Positions 62,300 through 64,000 of a DNA stretch of 64,000 nt are shown piece after piece. The stretch is from Warburgia ugandensis (lineage: Eukaryota > Streptophyta > Magnoliopsida > Canellales > Canellaceae), in NCBI GenBank assembly GCA_035236585.1, contig CP141127.1, positions 76,675,495 to 76,739,494 on the forward strand, read 5' to 3'. Positions within the stretch are counted from its first letter, which is position 1. Every line of letters begins with the position of its first letter. Below the pieces are notes generated by a model, which did no database searches, was not told the origin of the DNA, and saw nothing but the letters and a program-made list of their open reading frames with translations. A program made the translations under genes and the position numbers.

Positions 62300-64000
62300 T
62301 GTAATGACACCAATTTTGTAATATTAAAATTCCAAGTTAGCAATAAAAAGTTCAATTTTTGAAGATAAGGGCATTTTGGTCATTTCACTATTTTCCTTGA
62401 CTGAACCCAGAAAATTGGTCCTGAAAATGGTACCATTAGGTGCGTCTCGGAAAAAGAATCCAACAAGACCAAAATCACCTAAAACGGAGTTAAAATGACC
62501 AAGTTATGGCCCTTTGAAGATCAGGGGCAAAAATGTAATTTTTACAAAAAACATATTTAGCCTGCAAAACACAGGGGCCTGTTTTGATACGGGAACCCTT
62601 TATCTTCAACCTCATAGAGGGTTCTAGAACAACGGTGATTGGAGGAGAAATCACCGCCATTCTGGAGGTTTCTCCACCGCCATTCAAAGGTAGTGAGAGC
62701 CCCCTCCAAAACCCTCTCATAGCTCTATAAATAGAGCTCTTGGGCACCTCTAATGGCAGCTCAAAAGGTTGAAGAAAAATCATTGTAAAGGAGTGACCTA
62801 AAGGGGAAACAAGGAGAAAAACCCAGTAACAAGCCAAGTATGCCCAAGATCCCTCAAAACCCATCTTCATAGTAGTTCTAAGATCAATTTCCCTAGATTG
62901 TTGCATGAAAAACCATGTAAAATGGAGCCCTGGAGAGCCACCAAGGACCCAGGGACGTTCCCTGGACTGCACTGGTTCGATATGGGTGTCCTGAGGCTGC
63001 CCTGGTCCCCCAGACGACAAAAACGTTCCAGCCGGAACGTGACGCGTCGATCGTGTCTAAGAAAACCAACGAGCGCGTCCGGGGACGCGCCCGCAAAAGG
63101 GAAAAACGGGTGGAAAAGTCAGCGCTTCTGCAGATGCGCCCGTTGAGGCGCACGCCGCAGATGCGCAGCGCGTTAGCAAACAGAGATTTTTTCGTCTTAA
63201 GGAAGCCGGTGCGCATGCCGCTGGCGCGCAGCACACTAGCATTCCGTATTTTTACCCTTAAGGGCTTATGTACGTGTGACACTAAAACTCTTATAACTTG
63301 AGATCTAGAGCTCCGATTGAGGCGCTGCAAAAGGCGGTGTCCGTATTGACGACATGGACACATCTAAACTATAAAATCCATGATCAAGGCCCAATCAAAG
63401 GTGGGCATGACCCTTAGAATAGAATGGTGGCGCGTGGCCGCTAGACCTTTGGGAAACTGATAATACCAAGGCCCAATTAGGACCTTAGGACACCCATAGG
63501 CATAGGTATGGACCCCTAATGCCTAAATAATAAGAACAACTACTCTAAAACCCATAAAAGATGGGCCAAACTAACCTTAAGTCCCCAAACCATGTTCAAG
63601 AGCATACGAGGACAAAGGGGTTAACGCAACCTAGCCAGGTAGGTGCTCTATTGCTACTGGAGTCTTTTAAAGGAACTATGATTGTTTTGCGAATACATGT
63701 TTTAAGTATATGACTTGTTTAGCATGATTTAATTCAGCATGCATGTGATAAATGCTTTATGCATAAACATGTTTTGTAAATGATTGCATATACATTATGC
63801 ATAGATATGTTTTGCAAAACTATTGCATACATTGCATGATTTGTGAGCATTAAGTTCTTGCAAAAATTGCATGTCCTTGAGGGTTCCCAAAAGACACTGG
63901 AGTGCCAAGGGCTAGGCAGTTGTGAGGGACTCGAAGAGGACAAGATTTGAAAAAAGAAAGGTTTTTGCTTGTTTGATCGAATTATGATTTGGGCTGATAA
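62300..64000 (+). repeat. 3' LTR, first ~1.7 kb (window ends inside it)
   Basis: Collinear with 57,175-58,853, including the TATA box (62,725-62,734) and the GC hairpin (63,073-63,090). One block differs in length and sequence (62,964-63,004 against about 57,841-57,857). Confidence 0.93.

Larger units (their letters stand above)
57175..64000 (+). mobile_element. Young gypsy-type LTR element without recognisable gag-pol (cut by window edge)
   Basis: 5' LTR 57,175-59,801, primer site 59,806-59,823, interior 59,824-62,285, polypurine tract about 62,286-62,293, 3' LTR from 62,300 to beyond the window. The polypurine region (GAGGACGAAATTATTTTAAG just before GGGG) and LTR starts TGTAATGA are Tekay-like. 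The 2.5-kb interior has no domain I can recognise and no long frame, so it is either a non-autonomous derivative or a heavily decayed one. LTR-LTR mismatch is about 5 percent in the first ~175 bp by eye, much less than in the 10,538 element. It sits inside the gypsy element starting at 52,812. Confidence 0.88.

Overview
This is a transposon-dominated piece of a plant nuclear genome. The signs are AT-rich, gene-poor DNA, plant Ty3/gypsy chromovirus LTRs that use the initiator tRNA-Met primer site, a plant Sirevirus-type copia element, an RTE-clade LINE with GAT tails, an En/Spm (CACTA) transposon, very long CT/GA microsatellites, and one plant-specific cell-cycle gene of the SIAMESE-RELATED type. 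The style of the single-copy DNA and the LTR load would fit a magnoliid or other early-branching angiosperm, but the species cannot be fixed from the sequence alone.

Layout. 1-829 is the end of a Tekay-like LTR. 830-5236 is unassigned DNA holding two 5'-truncated RTE LINE tails. About 5,990-10,180 is a series of degenerate tandem arrays (repeat lengths about 300-340, 135-147, 60 and 48 bp) that share the same short words. 10,538-25,732 is one old minus-strand Tekay-type gypsy element. Its right LTR later received a LINE tail (20,231-20,447, 18-bp target duplication) and a 4,582-bp solo-LTR-like insertion (20,747-25,328, 5-bp target duplication). The left LTR preserves the empty site of both. 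The whole element is bracketed by a diverged copy of the same roughly 295-bp sequence. About 26,500-30,714 is the gag piece and 3' end of a Sirevirus copia. 33,254-34,087 is a second copia-like LTR.

34,088-44,871 is the least repetitive part. It contains the only host gene I can defend, a 92-codon intronless CDK-inhibitor gene of the SMR family on the minus strand (38,503-38,781). From 44,872 onward nesting resumes: a minus-strand copia LTR, then a plus-strand CACTA element (about 46,600-52,811) holding transposase remnants and a roughly 3-kb foreign insert. A minus-strand gypsy element breaks into the CACTA at 52,812 and is itself broken at 57,175 by a younger plus-strand gypsy-type element. 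That youngest element has recognisable LTRs, primer site and polypurine tract but no recognisable gag-pol, and its right LTR runs off the window.

There is no operon-like organisation. The genetic content is one regulatory gene in an island of about 11 kb, flanked by fossils whose relative ages can be read from nesting and LTR divergence. I found no convincing new biological system. The most interesting items are the shared-vocabulary tandem arrays, the long flanking duplication around the old gypsy element, the conserved GC-rich hairpin downstream of the TATA box in several LTR families, and the internal empty-site evidence for two nested insertions.
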